DNA of 64,000 nt from Chloracidobacterium sp. Lineage in GTDB: Bacteria > Acidobacteriota > Blastocatellia > Pyrinomonadales > Pyrinomonadaceae. Numbering within the stretch: position 1 is the stretch's first letter; each line of letters opens with the position of its first letter. Positions 35,693-43,574 of this stretch are shown here, piece after piece. Below the pieces are notes generated by a model that searched no databases, was not told the DNA's origin, and saw only the letters and a list, made by a program, of their open reading frames with translations. The translations under genes were made by a program, and so were the position numbers. The stretch spans positions 2,108,001 through 2,172,000 of the forward strand of contig JADKKB010000007.1 of the NCBI GenBank assembly GCA_016720705.1, in the 5' to 3' direction.

Positions 35693-36898
35693 ATGAGTAA
35701 ATATTTTGATCCAAGCAATGCAATTCAAGATTTCTTAGTATTTGGTGAATTCGGTGATGTCAATCCGTCCATAACTGACTCGTCGACATTTACCTTTATG
35801 TCGCCTGATCGAATGGAGGAGCTTTTCGATCACGAGATCGAGGGCTGTTTCCTGTATTCGCGTCACTGGAATCCAACAAATAAATTCCTGTCCGATGCCC
35901 TGGCGCGAATGGAGGACAGCGAGGCGGCGCAGGCCAAGGCATCAGGAATGGCTGCCATCAGTTCGGCGATCATCCAACTATGCGGAAATGGCGATGAGAT
36001 CATTTCGTCGCGCACCGTGTATGGTGGCACGTATGCGTTATTCAAGAATTTTCTTCCGCGATTCGGTATCAAGGTACATTTTGTGGATGTTCTGGATCTT
36101 GATGCGATAGCCGCTCTGATCAATGAAAATACAAAGGTAATTTATTGCGAATCTATCAGTAATCCATTGCTCGACGTCTCGGATATCCCGTCACTTTCTA
36201 AACTATGCAAAAGCCACGGGATCAAACTCGTCGTTGACAATACCTTCAGCCCGATGATGCTGTCGCCGATCCGACTCGGTGCAGACGTGGTGGTCCACAG
36301 TCTGACAAAATACATTAACGGTACGAGTGATTGTGTCGCGGGATGTGTTTGTGCAAGCAATGATTTTATACATCAACTGACGGACATCAACTCCGGAGCG
36401 TCGATGTTGTTCGGTGCCGTACTCGACAGCACGCGGGCCGCGAGTATTCTCAAAAACTTACATTCGCTGCACTTGAGAATGAGGCAGCACAGCCGGAATG
36501 CTCAATTTATCGCAGAGAATCTGCAGGAACTGGGCCTGAAGGTATTCTACCCGGGACTGCCCGACCACCCGCACCATCAGCTACTAACCGAAATGATGAA
36601 CGACGGGTTTGGTTATGGAGGAATGTTGGCGATCGATGTCGGTGATGCAGCCACAGCAAATCGACTGATGACCAGAATGCAGGAGGAAAAGGTCGGTTAT
36701 CTTGCAGTGAGCCTCGGGTATTTCAAAACTCTCTTCAGCTCGCCGGGCCACAGCACATCATCTGAGATCCCCATTGAAGAACGTCAGGCGATGGGATTGA
36801 GTGAGGGCCTTGTCCGATTTTCGATCGGGTTGGATAACGACATCCAACTCTCGTTCGAGCGTATCAAATCCTGCCTGAAAGAACTCGGCATCGTCTAA
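35693..36898 (+). CDS. Cys/Met-metabolism PLP-dependent lyase
   Basis: The 401-residue enzyme (ATG 35693, AAGGTG 7 bases upstream) is of the cystathionine gamma-lyase/methionine gamma-lyase family. PLP Lys206 is in VHSLTKYINGT, with KASGMAAISSA for the phosphate site and YSRHWNPT for the subunit contact. It could release H2S, methanethiol or persulfide from cysteine, cystine or methionine, which would explain its place next to the persulfide-oxidation genes; this is inference. A strong terminator follows. A C-terminal copy survives as a remnant at 45846-46178. Confidence 0.88.
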   Translation: MSKYFDPSNAIQDFLVFGEFGDVNPSITDSSTFTFMSPDRMEELFDHEIEGCFLYSRHWNPTNKFLSDALARMEDSEAAQAKASGMAAISSAIIQLCGNGDEIISSRTVYGGTYALFKNFLPRFGIKVHFVDVLDLDAIAALINENTKVIYCESISNPLLDVSDIPSLSKLCKSHGIKLVVDNTFSPMMLSPIRLGADVVVHSLTKYINGTSDCVAGCVCASNDFIHQLTDINSGASMLFGAVLDSTRAASILKNLHSLHLRMRQHSRNAQFIAENLQELGLKVFYPGLPDHPHHQLLTEMMNDGFGYGGMLAIDVGDAATANRLMTRMQEEKVGYLAVSLGYFKTLFSSPGHSTSSEIPIEERQAMGLSEGLVRFSIGLDNDIQLSFERIKSCLKELGIV

Positions 36899-36903
36899 AA
36901 GAA

Positions 36904-36937
36904 AGTGCCGGGGCGACGACGCTCCGGCACTATTTTT
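36904..36937 (+). terminator. Rho-independent terminator after the PLP lyase
   Basis: A 12-bp stem (36904-36915 with 36920-36931, one G-U pair) and loop ACGA are followed by ATTTTT, starting 6 bases after the stop codon. Confidence 0.9.
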
Positions 36938-37005
36938 CTCTACTGGATCGACACCGATGACTGTGCCCGTGGCTGATCTGTAAACCTCCCCTGATTGTTA
37001 CCCGT

Positions 37006-37842
37006 CTAAATTGGAGTTTTCGGGTTAAGGAGAACGTGTCCGCATGATGCTCTGGGAGGCATGCCTCCCAGAGCATCATGCGGCCGGCGGCGGTTGTAGA
37101 AATCGATCCACTTGGCCGTTAGTTCTCGTACCTGGTCCAAACTTTCAAAGATATACATATCGAGGATCGCCTGACGATATGTCCTGTTAAAACGCTCGAC
37201 GTAGCCGTTTTGCATTGGGCGTCCGGGTTTGATGAACGCGAGCTCGACCTGGTTCTGCTCGGCCCAGTCCGCGACTGCTACGCTCGTGAACTCCGGTCCG
37301 TTATCGAATCGGATCCGCTGCGGCAGGCCTCTCGTTTCGGCGAGCCGGTCAAGCACTCTGATGACCCTTCTGCTTCCGAGATTGAGATCGATCTCGATTG
37401 CCAGCACCTCGCGTCGGTGGTCGTCGATCACGTTAAAGGTGCGAAACCGACGTCCGTCACCCAATGCATCGCTCATGAAATCCGCCGACCAGCTTTGGTT
37501 CGCACTGACGGGAACCGTCAATGGCTCAGGATGCCTCGTCGGAACACGCCGCTTATACTTTCGACGCTTGTTCAGCTTCATCTCGCAGTAAACACGGTGC
37601 ACACGCTTGTGGTTCCAACCGTGCCCGTCGGCTTTGAGCAGATCGTAGAACTTCCCAAATCCGAGATCGGGATGGTCTCTGGCGAGATTGCCCAGAGCTT
37701 CGATCAACGCCGCGTCGTCCCTTTGTTGCGGCGAGTACCGATACACCCGTCTCGATATCAACACCGCTTCACACGCACGCCTCTCACTAAGCTCATGTTC
37801 CGTTTTCAAATACCCGACCGCCTCTCGCCTCAACGGCGTCAC
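37006..37842 (-). CDS. IS3-family transposase OrfB
   Basis: The 278-residue catalytic part has the HTH_21 region (about 40-90) and an rve integrase core with the DDE triad: Asp in WSADFMSDAL, Asp in RFDNGPEFTS and Glu in NGYVERFNRTYRQAIL. The C-terminus WIDFYNRRRPHDALGGMPP is typical. It overlaps orfA by 4 bases and would be made as an OrfAB fusion by -1 frameshifting. Confidence 0.95.
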   Translation of the reverse strand: MTPLRREAVGYLKTEHELSERRACEAVLISRRVYRYSPQQRDDAALIEALGNLARDHPDLGFGKFYDLLKADGHGWNHKRVHRVYCEMKLNKRRKYKRRVPTRHPEPLTVPVSANQSWSADFMSDALGDGRRFRTFNVIDDHRREVLAIEIDLNLGSRRVIRVLDRLAETRGLPQRIRFDNGPEFTSVAVADWAEQNQVELAFIKPGRPMQNGYVERFNRTYRQAILDMYIFESLDQVRELTAKWIDFYNRRRPHDALGGMPPRASCGHVLLNPKTPI

Positions 37843-38108
37843 CAGCCTTTTTTTTCGATCAGTCCTTTCAACGCTCGGTTCTCTAAACTCATCTCCGCGT
37901 ACATCGCTTTCAGCTTTGCGTTCTCTTCCTCAAGCTCCCGCAGCCTCTTGATCTCGCTCGCTGTCATCCCGCCATACTTCGCCTTCCAGTTGAAATACGT
38001 CGAATCCGAGATCGAATGCTCGCGGCATACCTCAGCCACCTTCCGACCGTTCTCCACCGCTTTCAATATCCCCAATACCTGCCCTTCACTAAACTTACTC
38101 CTCTTCAT
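37839..38108 (-). CDS. IS3-family transposase OrfA
   Basis: The 89 residues comprise a helix-turn-helix (SEGQVLGILKAVENGRKVAEVCREHSISDSTYFNWKAKYGG) and a leucine-zipper-like coil (LRELEEENAKLKAMYAEM). An A8 run near its 3' end (37848-37855 on this strand) is a classic slippery site for -1 frameshifting into orfB. This is the IS407-type OrfA layout. Confidence 0.95.
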   Translation of the reverse strand: MKRSKFSEGQVLGILKAVENGRKVAEVCREHSISDSTYFNWKAKYGGMTASEIKRLRELEEENAKLKAMYAEMSLENRALKGLIEKKGW

Positions 38109-38301
38109 CTTCAGCCTCCTTCTCTATCCTATCTCAAAGGCCGAAATCTCCACTTACCAGTGGTTACATTCTAAGGGATCCTTACAGATCCTTCAGGTCT
38201 ATCTTCGCACTGACAGCCAATTTTCGAACAAGTTTCCAGCCTCGTATGCCAGTGACTCACAGTCGTTTCGTCGTCTCAGGCTCTATCCTCGTAAGCATCC
38301 G

Positions 38302-41028
38302 CTACGGAAGAGCGATGAAATCCAGGTCATATATCTCGTCATTCACCGATACAATCTGCGTCCCGTTTGCGAATTGAAAACGTTTACTGGCGACGGAGAT
38401 CGAGTACGTTCGACCGGCCTCAATATCATCAAATCGATAGTAACCGAACGGGCCGGTCAGTGACCTTCGGACCGGTCTCTCGGGGTCACTCAAGCTCACC
38501 CAAACATTGCGAATGCCGTTGCCGTTTGCCGTTACGACACGACCGCTGACAGAAGTATGGGCGGCAGTCGGGATAAATTCGTTTTGGTAGCGAGCGATTG
38601 CAAAATCATAATCTGTGCCGTTCCAGGACCTGCCAGCAGCTAAAATACCAGTATTTTGATGGATCGCAAGGGCATTTATGCGGGCATCGTTGTTTGGAAA
38701 GCCCGTGAGAGTCCTGCCCAGCGTTCCCCAACCGAAAACCAATGCTCCGCCCGGCTCAATTTTTGCGATGCCGAATCTATCGCCCGTCCCTGGGTTGCTC
38801 GAACCGCCAACGATCATCTGTCCGTCGGGTTGAAGCAGAAGAGCATTTGCTTCGTCATTTGGATCGTCAAGGACAAAATCGATCAGCGAAATGCCGCTCG
38901 CACCGAAATTCTCGGTGAAATTCGTATCTAGTACGCCGTTCGCTTCGTAACGCAGAACAGCAAAATCGTGGTCGCCGCCGACATTCAATCCGGTCGAACT
39001 CACAACGATCTTATCGTCGGGCTGAATAACGATATCGGTTGCTCGATCATTCAAAGTTGCCGAGATGTCCGATGTTGTTATTCCGCTCGTGCCAAACGTT
39101 GTGTCGATTGCCAACGTCGTCAAATGTCTGCCTACCTTTACATTTTCGCTGATGCCGTCGTTTCCGTAGCCTGCAACGACTAGTTTGCCGTCTGTTTGAA
39201 ATGAGCATTCGAGAATTTCGTTGTTCATTCCTACCGTGCCAAGATTGTTGACAACCGATGTTTCAAAATTTCCGGTTGCCGAAAATCGGGCGATTCTTCC
39301 GCTTCTCGTCGTTGTCCCCGATGAACCGCAACCGATTATTTTGCCATCGGTCTGAATTGCCAACGCGTGAAATCTTGCCGCACTTGTCGTGGTTGCCACT
39401 CCGTCGAAGCTAAACGTCGGATCGGGAATTCCGTTGGACGTGAATTTTACAATTGTTCCTCCGTTTGTATCGTATTCGCCAGCGACAAAGAAACTGCCGT
39501 CGTTCATTACTTTTAAATCGTAAAAATATGAATCAAAATTGGTGCTTAGTTGATACGAACCATCGTTCATAAACGTCGTGTCGAACGTTCCGTTGGCGTT
39601 GAGTCTGAGGAGTCTGGCGATAATAAAACCGTTTGAATCTTGCCAACCCGCGACCATAATTTTACCGTTTGGCAAACCCGCGATTGCTTCAATATTCGTA
39701 AATCCGAGATTCGCTTTGCCGTTTGGCGTAACGGAATTGAAGATATAATCAACTGAGCCGTCCGTGTTAAAACGCTGTGTGCAAATTCCATCATTATTGC
39801 CCGAAAGATTCGGGCGATCTTGCGAACCGACGGCGATTATTCTGCCGTCCGTTTGCAAAACGATTTCGCTGCCGTCTTCGCACCAATGCGATCTGGTTAC
39901 GCCGTCGACATCGAACGAATTGTCGGACGAACCATTTGCATTAAATCGGGCTAGGATGAAATCATCCTCAACATAAAATGTAAAGACCGAACGCTCATCG
40001 GCAATCCCGACGATTTTGCCATCCGTTTGCTGAACGATTTCGTTGAAATAGTAATTTTCTGAATTCGGTGTAAGTGCGATGGTTTTGATCCCGTCGCCGT
40101 CAAAAGTCGTGTCTAAACTTCCGTTCGCATTGTAGCGAAACAACGCCGGATCATACCCGATACTCGTTAAGCCGCCGCCAACCAATATTTTCCCGTCGCT
40201 TTGCACAAGGAGACTTCGTGCCTCGCCATTTTCAGTTCCGACAACGGTTTGGACAATTCCGTCGCCATCGAACGATGTATCATAAGCTCCGGTCGTTAGA
40301 ACGCGAACGACCGAAACATCACCGGAAGTTGTCGAATTCAAACTTTTTCCGGCAATGAGAATTTTTCCGTCAGTCTGTAATGCTAAACCTCTAGGAAAAA
40401 ACAGATTCGGATTTAAGCTCAATCTTCCGTCCGAGTCAAAGCTAGTATCGAGCGTTCCGTCTGTATTCAAACGCACGACCGTCGTCGTGTTGCCAAACAT
40501 CGAAACAGACATTGTGCTAAAAACGATTTTGTTATCTGTCTGAATGACGAGAGCCAAAGGGTTTCCCGAAGCCGTAATAGTTTGGATTCCATCGCCGCTA
40601 AAGGTTGTGTCGAACGTGCCGTCCGTATTCAAACGGTAAATGTATGCCGTATTCGCCGAATCGCCGCCACCGCCGACCACGACAATTTTCCCGTCAGTCT
40701 GAACAGCGACCGCATTCGCAGAATCGAATTGCGATCCGTTCGTCAAGGTAAAAAATCCGTCGCTGCTAAACGTAGTGTCGAGTGTTCCGTCCGAGTTGTA
40801 TCGGGCGACGAGATATTCATAAAGAAATGCCGTTCCTTGATCTCGAGTCCCAACGACCACGATTTTACCGTCAGCTTGAATTGCCGAATCTCTAGGTCTT
40901 TCGTCCCGCTGTGCCGCCGCAAAATCAGAAATAACATAACCGCCGGTCACGCCGAAAGTTGTATCCAGGTCGCCCGGCAACCCAAATATCTGCGTCGAAA
41001 GCAACAATACAAATAGCAGACGTCTCAT
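38302..41028 (-). CDS. Secreted delta-60 repeat protein with C-terminal CarboxypepD-like domain
   Basis: After a signal peptide (LLFVLLLSTQIFG) come about fifteen repeats of 55-60 residues with IQTDGKIVVxG and LNTDGTLDTTFxxDG. These are delta-60 repeats (TIGR02608), which probably fold as a beta-propeller. The last roughly 85 residues (VSGRVVTANGNGIRNVWVSLSD, GYYRFDDIEAGRTYSISV) form a carboxypeptidase-regulatory-like beta-sandwich, often used for surface attachment. Its A+T content is higher than that of the genes at the left of the window. It is the first gene beyond the IS element. Confidence 0.88.
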   Translation of the reverse strand: MRRLLFVLLLSTQIFGLPGDLDTTFGVTGGYVISDFAAAQRDERPRDSAIQADGKIVVVGTRDQGTAFLYEYLVARYNSDGTLDTTFSSDGFFTLTNGSQFDSANAVAVQTDGKIVVVGGGGDSANTAYIYRLNTDGTFDTTFSGDGIQTITASGNPLALVIQTDNKIVFSTMSVSMFGNTTTVVRLNTDGTLDTSFDSDGRLSLNPNLFFPRGLALQTDGKILIAGKSLNSTTSGDVSVVRVLTTGAYDTSFDGDGIVQTVVGTENGEARSLLVQSDGKILVGGGLTSIGYDPALFRYNANGSLDTTFDGDGIKTIALTPNSENYYFNEIVQQTDGKIVGIADERSVFTFYVEDDFILARFNANGSSDNSFDVDGVTRSHWCEDGSEIVLQTDGRIIAVGSQDRPNLSGNNDGICTQRFNTDGSVDYIFNSVTPNGKANLGFTNIEAIAGLPNGKIMVAGWQDSNGFIIARLLRLNANGTFDTTFMNDGSYQLSTNFDSYFYDLKVMNDGSFFVAGEYDTNGGTIVKFTSNGIPDPTFSFDGVATTTSAARFHALAIQTDGKIIGCGSSGTTTRSGRIARFSATGNFETSVVNNLGTVGMNNEILECSFQTDGKLVVAGYGNDGISENVKVGRHLTTLAIDTTFGTSGITTSDISATLNDRATDIVIQPDDKIVVSSTGLNVGGDHDFAVLRYEANGVLDTNFTENFGASGISLIDFVLDDPNDEANALLLQPDGQMIVGGSSNPGTGDRFGIAKIEPGGALVFGWGTLGRTLTGFPNNDARINALAIHQNTGILAAGRSWNGTDYDFAIARYQNEFIPTAAHTSVSGRVVTANGNGIRNVWVSLSDPERPVRRSLTGPFGYYRFDDIEAGRTYSISVASKRFQFANGTQIVSVNDEIYDLDFIALP

Positions 41029-41059
41029 ATCACCCCTTTTCGATCATCAGGTCGAAATA

Positions 41060-41929
41060 CTAATCTTTGATCGTCCATCCTTGTCCTGTGCCGTAGATCT
41101 TGCCTTCTTTGCATTTCGGGCTCGATGGAACAAAGAACTTGCTTTCCTTGTTTGGGCCCATCTCTTTGCCCCCTCTGTCGTTGTATCCTAGAATTTTTTT
41201 ATAAACAAAGGAAAATTTTGTGATGTCATCATCTTTCGCGTCAGCCAGATCATCACGACCGCCGATAGTGCAAGCAGTTTGACCGCTCAAAGGGCATTCT
41301 ACTTCAGAAATATTTTCGGTCTTCCATTTACCGCTATTGCGGTTGAAATACTTCACTTTGGAAACTATGATGTTTCTCCCGGTGTCATTTCGGATCAGAA
41401 AAGATACGTTTTTGCACGCATCCCCGAGCCCTCCTGAACTGTCCTGTGATCCAGCATCAGACGTTCCGCCGATACTCCAGCCTTGTCCGTATCCGTAGAC
41501 CTTTTCTACCCGACAAACAGGATCTGTTGGCATGAATTGCTGGCTTTCACGCTTAGTGTTACTGTTCACGTCTTGGTAGACGAAGATCACGCTAGTCAAT
41601 CTATCGCCTTCGGCATCAGCCAGATCTTCGCCGGTATGGATCAATAGATTTCCGCCCACGGTACAGCTCGAACCTCGCTCACAACGGGCATAGCCTCCCG
41701 CAATGTCCTCAGTTTTCCACTTCCCTTTGCTGGCATTGTAGTACCTGACCTGTTTGACCTCGATCGCGACATTTCGGTCATTTGTAACCTTGAACGTCAC
41801 ATTTCGGCACGAATCGAAAACGACTTCAAATATCGGATCCAGGTCACTCGCTCCGGCTGATTGGCTGGAAAGCAAATATAGTCCTAAACCCGAGATAACG
41901 ATCGCGAAAACTACTAACGCACGTTTCAT
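41060..41929 (-). CDS. Secreted protein with two internal repeats, unknown function
   Basis: The 289-residue protein has a signal peptide (LVVFAIVISGLGLYLLSSQSAGA). Two related domains of about 115 residues follow: CRNVTFKVTNDRNVAIEVKQ and CKNVSFLIRNDTGRNIIVSK open them, YYNASKGKWKTEDI and YFNRNSGKWKTENI follow, then CTVGGN/CTIGGR, DLADAEGD/DLADAKDD, FVYQD/FVYKK and KVYGYGQGWSI/KIYGTGQGWTI. Paired cysteines in each half suggest disulfides. No family recognised. TAGGAG lies 7 bases before the ATG. Confidence 0.75.
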   Translation of the reverse strand: MKRALVVFAIVISGLGLYLLSSQSAGASDLDPIFEVVFDSCRNVTFKVTNDRNVAIEVKQVRYYNASKGKWKTEDIAGGYARCERGSSCTVGGNLLIHTGEDLADAEGDRLTSVIFVYQDVNSNTKRESQQFMPTDPVCRVEKVYGYGQGWSIGGTSDAGSQDSSGGLGDACKNVSFLIRNDTGRNIIVSKVKYFNRNSGKWKTENISEVECPLSGQTACTIGGRDDLADAKDDDITKFSFVYKKILGYNDRGGKEMGPNKESKFFVPSSPKCKEGKIYGTGQGWTIKD

Positions 41930-41971
41930 TATTTTGCTCCTATTCTCTATAAACTAAGTCCTCAATGCCAT

Positions 41972-42418
41972 CTACGGCACTTCGATCTTTGTCACGCTAA
42001 CGGAACACTTTGTTTTCTCATCAGGCACAGTTTCACCAGTGACCTTGATCTCTTTTCCGGCCGTCACCTCTTGGCCTTTTTCGGTATAGACCAGCAGATC
42101 GTTCCAAGAATAGTTCGCGGGCAGAGGCTTGATCTTGTTTGGTTCGCTCTTGTCGCTGGTCCAGATTGTGACTTTGACCGCATCACCAGTCGCGTCGGCC
42201 TTGGTCATTAGAAATAATTGATAACCGACCGCGGTGATCGCTCCGCCCTTTCGCAGTTGAATGGTGTCGATAGTTTTCGGCAGCGAAAGGTAACCTTGCA
42301 GGACCGCTTTCGTGCCTTCGGCTTGCGAGCAGACGTCTTTGATCTCAAACGGTTTTGGCGAACTACATCCAAATGCGAAAAGGCAAAGACTTGATATTGC
42401 AATAAATAGACGCTTCAT
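41972..42418 (-). CDS. Small lipoprotein, unknown function
   Basis: The 148 residues start with a lipoprotein signal (LFIAISSLCLFAFGCS, lipidated Cys). The body is beta-rich (AVLQGYLSLPKTIDTIQLRKGGAITAVGYQLFLM, TVWTSD-like stretch, KEIKVTGETVPDEKTKCSVSVTKIEV), which resembles an OB-like fold. No catalytic motif. It is in a run of four exported genes on this strand. Confidence 0.7.
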   Translation of the reverse strand: MKRLFIAISSLCLFAFGCSSPKPFEIKDVCSQAEGTKAVLQGYLSLPKTIDTIQLRKGGAITAVGYQLFLMTKADATGDAVKVTIWTSDKSEPNKIKPLPANYSWNDLLVYTEKGQEVTAGKEIKVTGETVPDEKTKCSVSVTKIEVP

Positions 42419-42495
42419 ACTAGTTTTGTTTTCGGAGTCGAGGACGTAAAGGGTCCGCCCTCGATATGCCAGATAATTGATCGACTAGTGCATAG

Positions 42496-43413
42496 CTAGG
42501 GCCTTTTGGTCGTTCGCATTGGCTTCCTCGGCTGTTTTCGTATTTTCGGAGCCGCTGTCGCGGAGTTCGGATCTCTAGTTGTCGTTGGTTGGGACCGTAT
42601 ATCCTGAATCTCAAAATTACCCAGTTTATCTCCTAAAACAACCGGCGGTTTCAGCTCCCCGGCGGGCTTTGGAGCCTGAACCGGCTTAGGTTTTGTCTTT
42701 CCAGTTTCGCTCAAACTAGTAGATGTTTCATTGGTTCGGCTCACTGGATTTTCGACGTTATTACTACCTTTGTTTCCGCTAGTAACGGAGCTACTTTCCC
42801 GAATATTCGTCCGTTTTCTGTAGTCAAGGTGTGCGTCACCCGAATCTTTGGGCCGCCCTTTTGTTCTATTTTGGTTAGAAACAGCGGAATTCGTCGACTT
42901 TCCGGCTTTCCGCGAAGCGGGTTGTTTCTGCTGCTGATTTGGATTCGTAGTGCTATTGGTTGGTCGACCCTGAGGAGCATTTTGCTTCCGCGCTCCCAAA
43001 TAGCCACCACTCTGACCGTTGATCATAACGCTAGTTGCCGTAGGCTGCGCGGGCGACTGAATTGCCTCTGGTCGCTGTGCTTTGACGTTTGAGGTTCGGT
43101 TCGGGGAAGGGGATTTCGTGTTTTTGACTTTGGCTGCGGGTTTTTGCGTTTTGTGTGTTGTGTTATTTACGCCGCCTTCCCTATATGCAGGCTGAGTAGG
43201 GCTAACTTGGGTTCCCGTACTCGGAACACGGTGAGTTTCGTCGTTTTCAACCTCGATCGTTCTAATTGGCGTTTTCTTTATCTTTCGCGGAGTCGGCATA
43301 GCCGAGGGCGAAACATTACTACTCGCTTCAGTCTTTGCCGGTTGAACGAAGATCATTCCGACCGAAAATATTGTCATGATTGCCGCAAGCACGTATAGAT
43401 CTCTCTTTTTCAT
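42496..43413 (-). CDS. Low-complexity membrane-anchored or secreted protein
   Basis: The 305 residues have one N-terminal hydrophobic segment (LYVLAAIMTIFSVGMIFV) and are then rich in Pro, Asn, Ser, Thr, Lys and Gln with no predicted fold, for example NSTTNPNQQQKQPASRKAGK. A good AAGGAG lies 8 bases before the ATG and there are no stops over 0.9 kb, so it is probably real, perhaps a wall-spanning linker. No family recognised. It is divergent from the winged-helix regulator. Confidence 0.6.
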   Translation of the reverse strand: MKKRDLYVLAAIMTIFSVGMIFVQPAKTEASSNVSPSAMPTPRKIKKTPIRTIEVENDETHRVPSTGTQVSPTQPAYREGGVNNTTHKTQKPAAKVKNTKSPSPNRTSNVKAQRPEAIQSPAQPTATSVMINGQSGGYLGARKQNAPQGRPTNSTTNPNQQQKQPASRKAGKSTNSAVSNQNRTKGRPKDSGDAHLDYRKRTNIRESSSVTSGNKGSNNVENPVSRTNETSTSLSETGKTKPKPVQAPKPAGELKPPVVLGDKLGNFEIQDIRSQPTTTRDPNSATAAPKIRKQPRKPMRTTKRP

Positions 43414-43528
43414 TTTGTTTGCTCCTTGTTTTCTCGTAAACCCGCTTTGTTGTAAACTTCAGCAACGGTTATTTACGTCCACTGTATTGGGTTGACTGGG
43501 ATATTAGATCGAATTTGCGAGACAAGTC

Positions 43529-43567
43529 CTCAAAGATTCGCTCAAAAAATCTCAAGGAAATTCTCAA
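43529..43567 (+). promoter_or_regulatory. Direct repeats of CTCAA upstream of winged-helix gene
   Basis: CTCAA occurs at 43529, 43541, 43551 and 43563, spaced 12, 10 and 12 bases, ending just before ATG 43575. OmpR/PhoB-type winged helices bind direct repeats spaced one helical turn apart, so autoregulation is possible. Confidence 0.35.
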
Positions 43568-43574
43568 AGCGTTT

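Larger units (their letters stand above)
36979..38186 (-). mobile_element. IS3-family element (IS407-group-like), intact, 1208 bp
   Basis: The ends are imperfect inverted repeats of about 45 bases, both starting TGTAA and sharing ...GGAG.TTTCGG at the inner side. A GATC direct repeat flanks the element (36975-36978 and 38187-38190), a 4-bp target duplication. Inside are overlapping orfA and orfB with an A8 slippery run. All functional parts look complete, so it may still be mobile. Confidence 0.9.

Noticed and set aside
37210..38463. 417-codon plus-strand open frame
   Set aside because: It runs antisense through both transposase genes and across the IS end. Composition is Arg/Ser-rich and no domain is visible.
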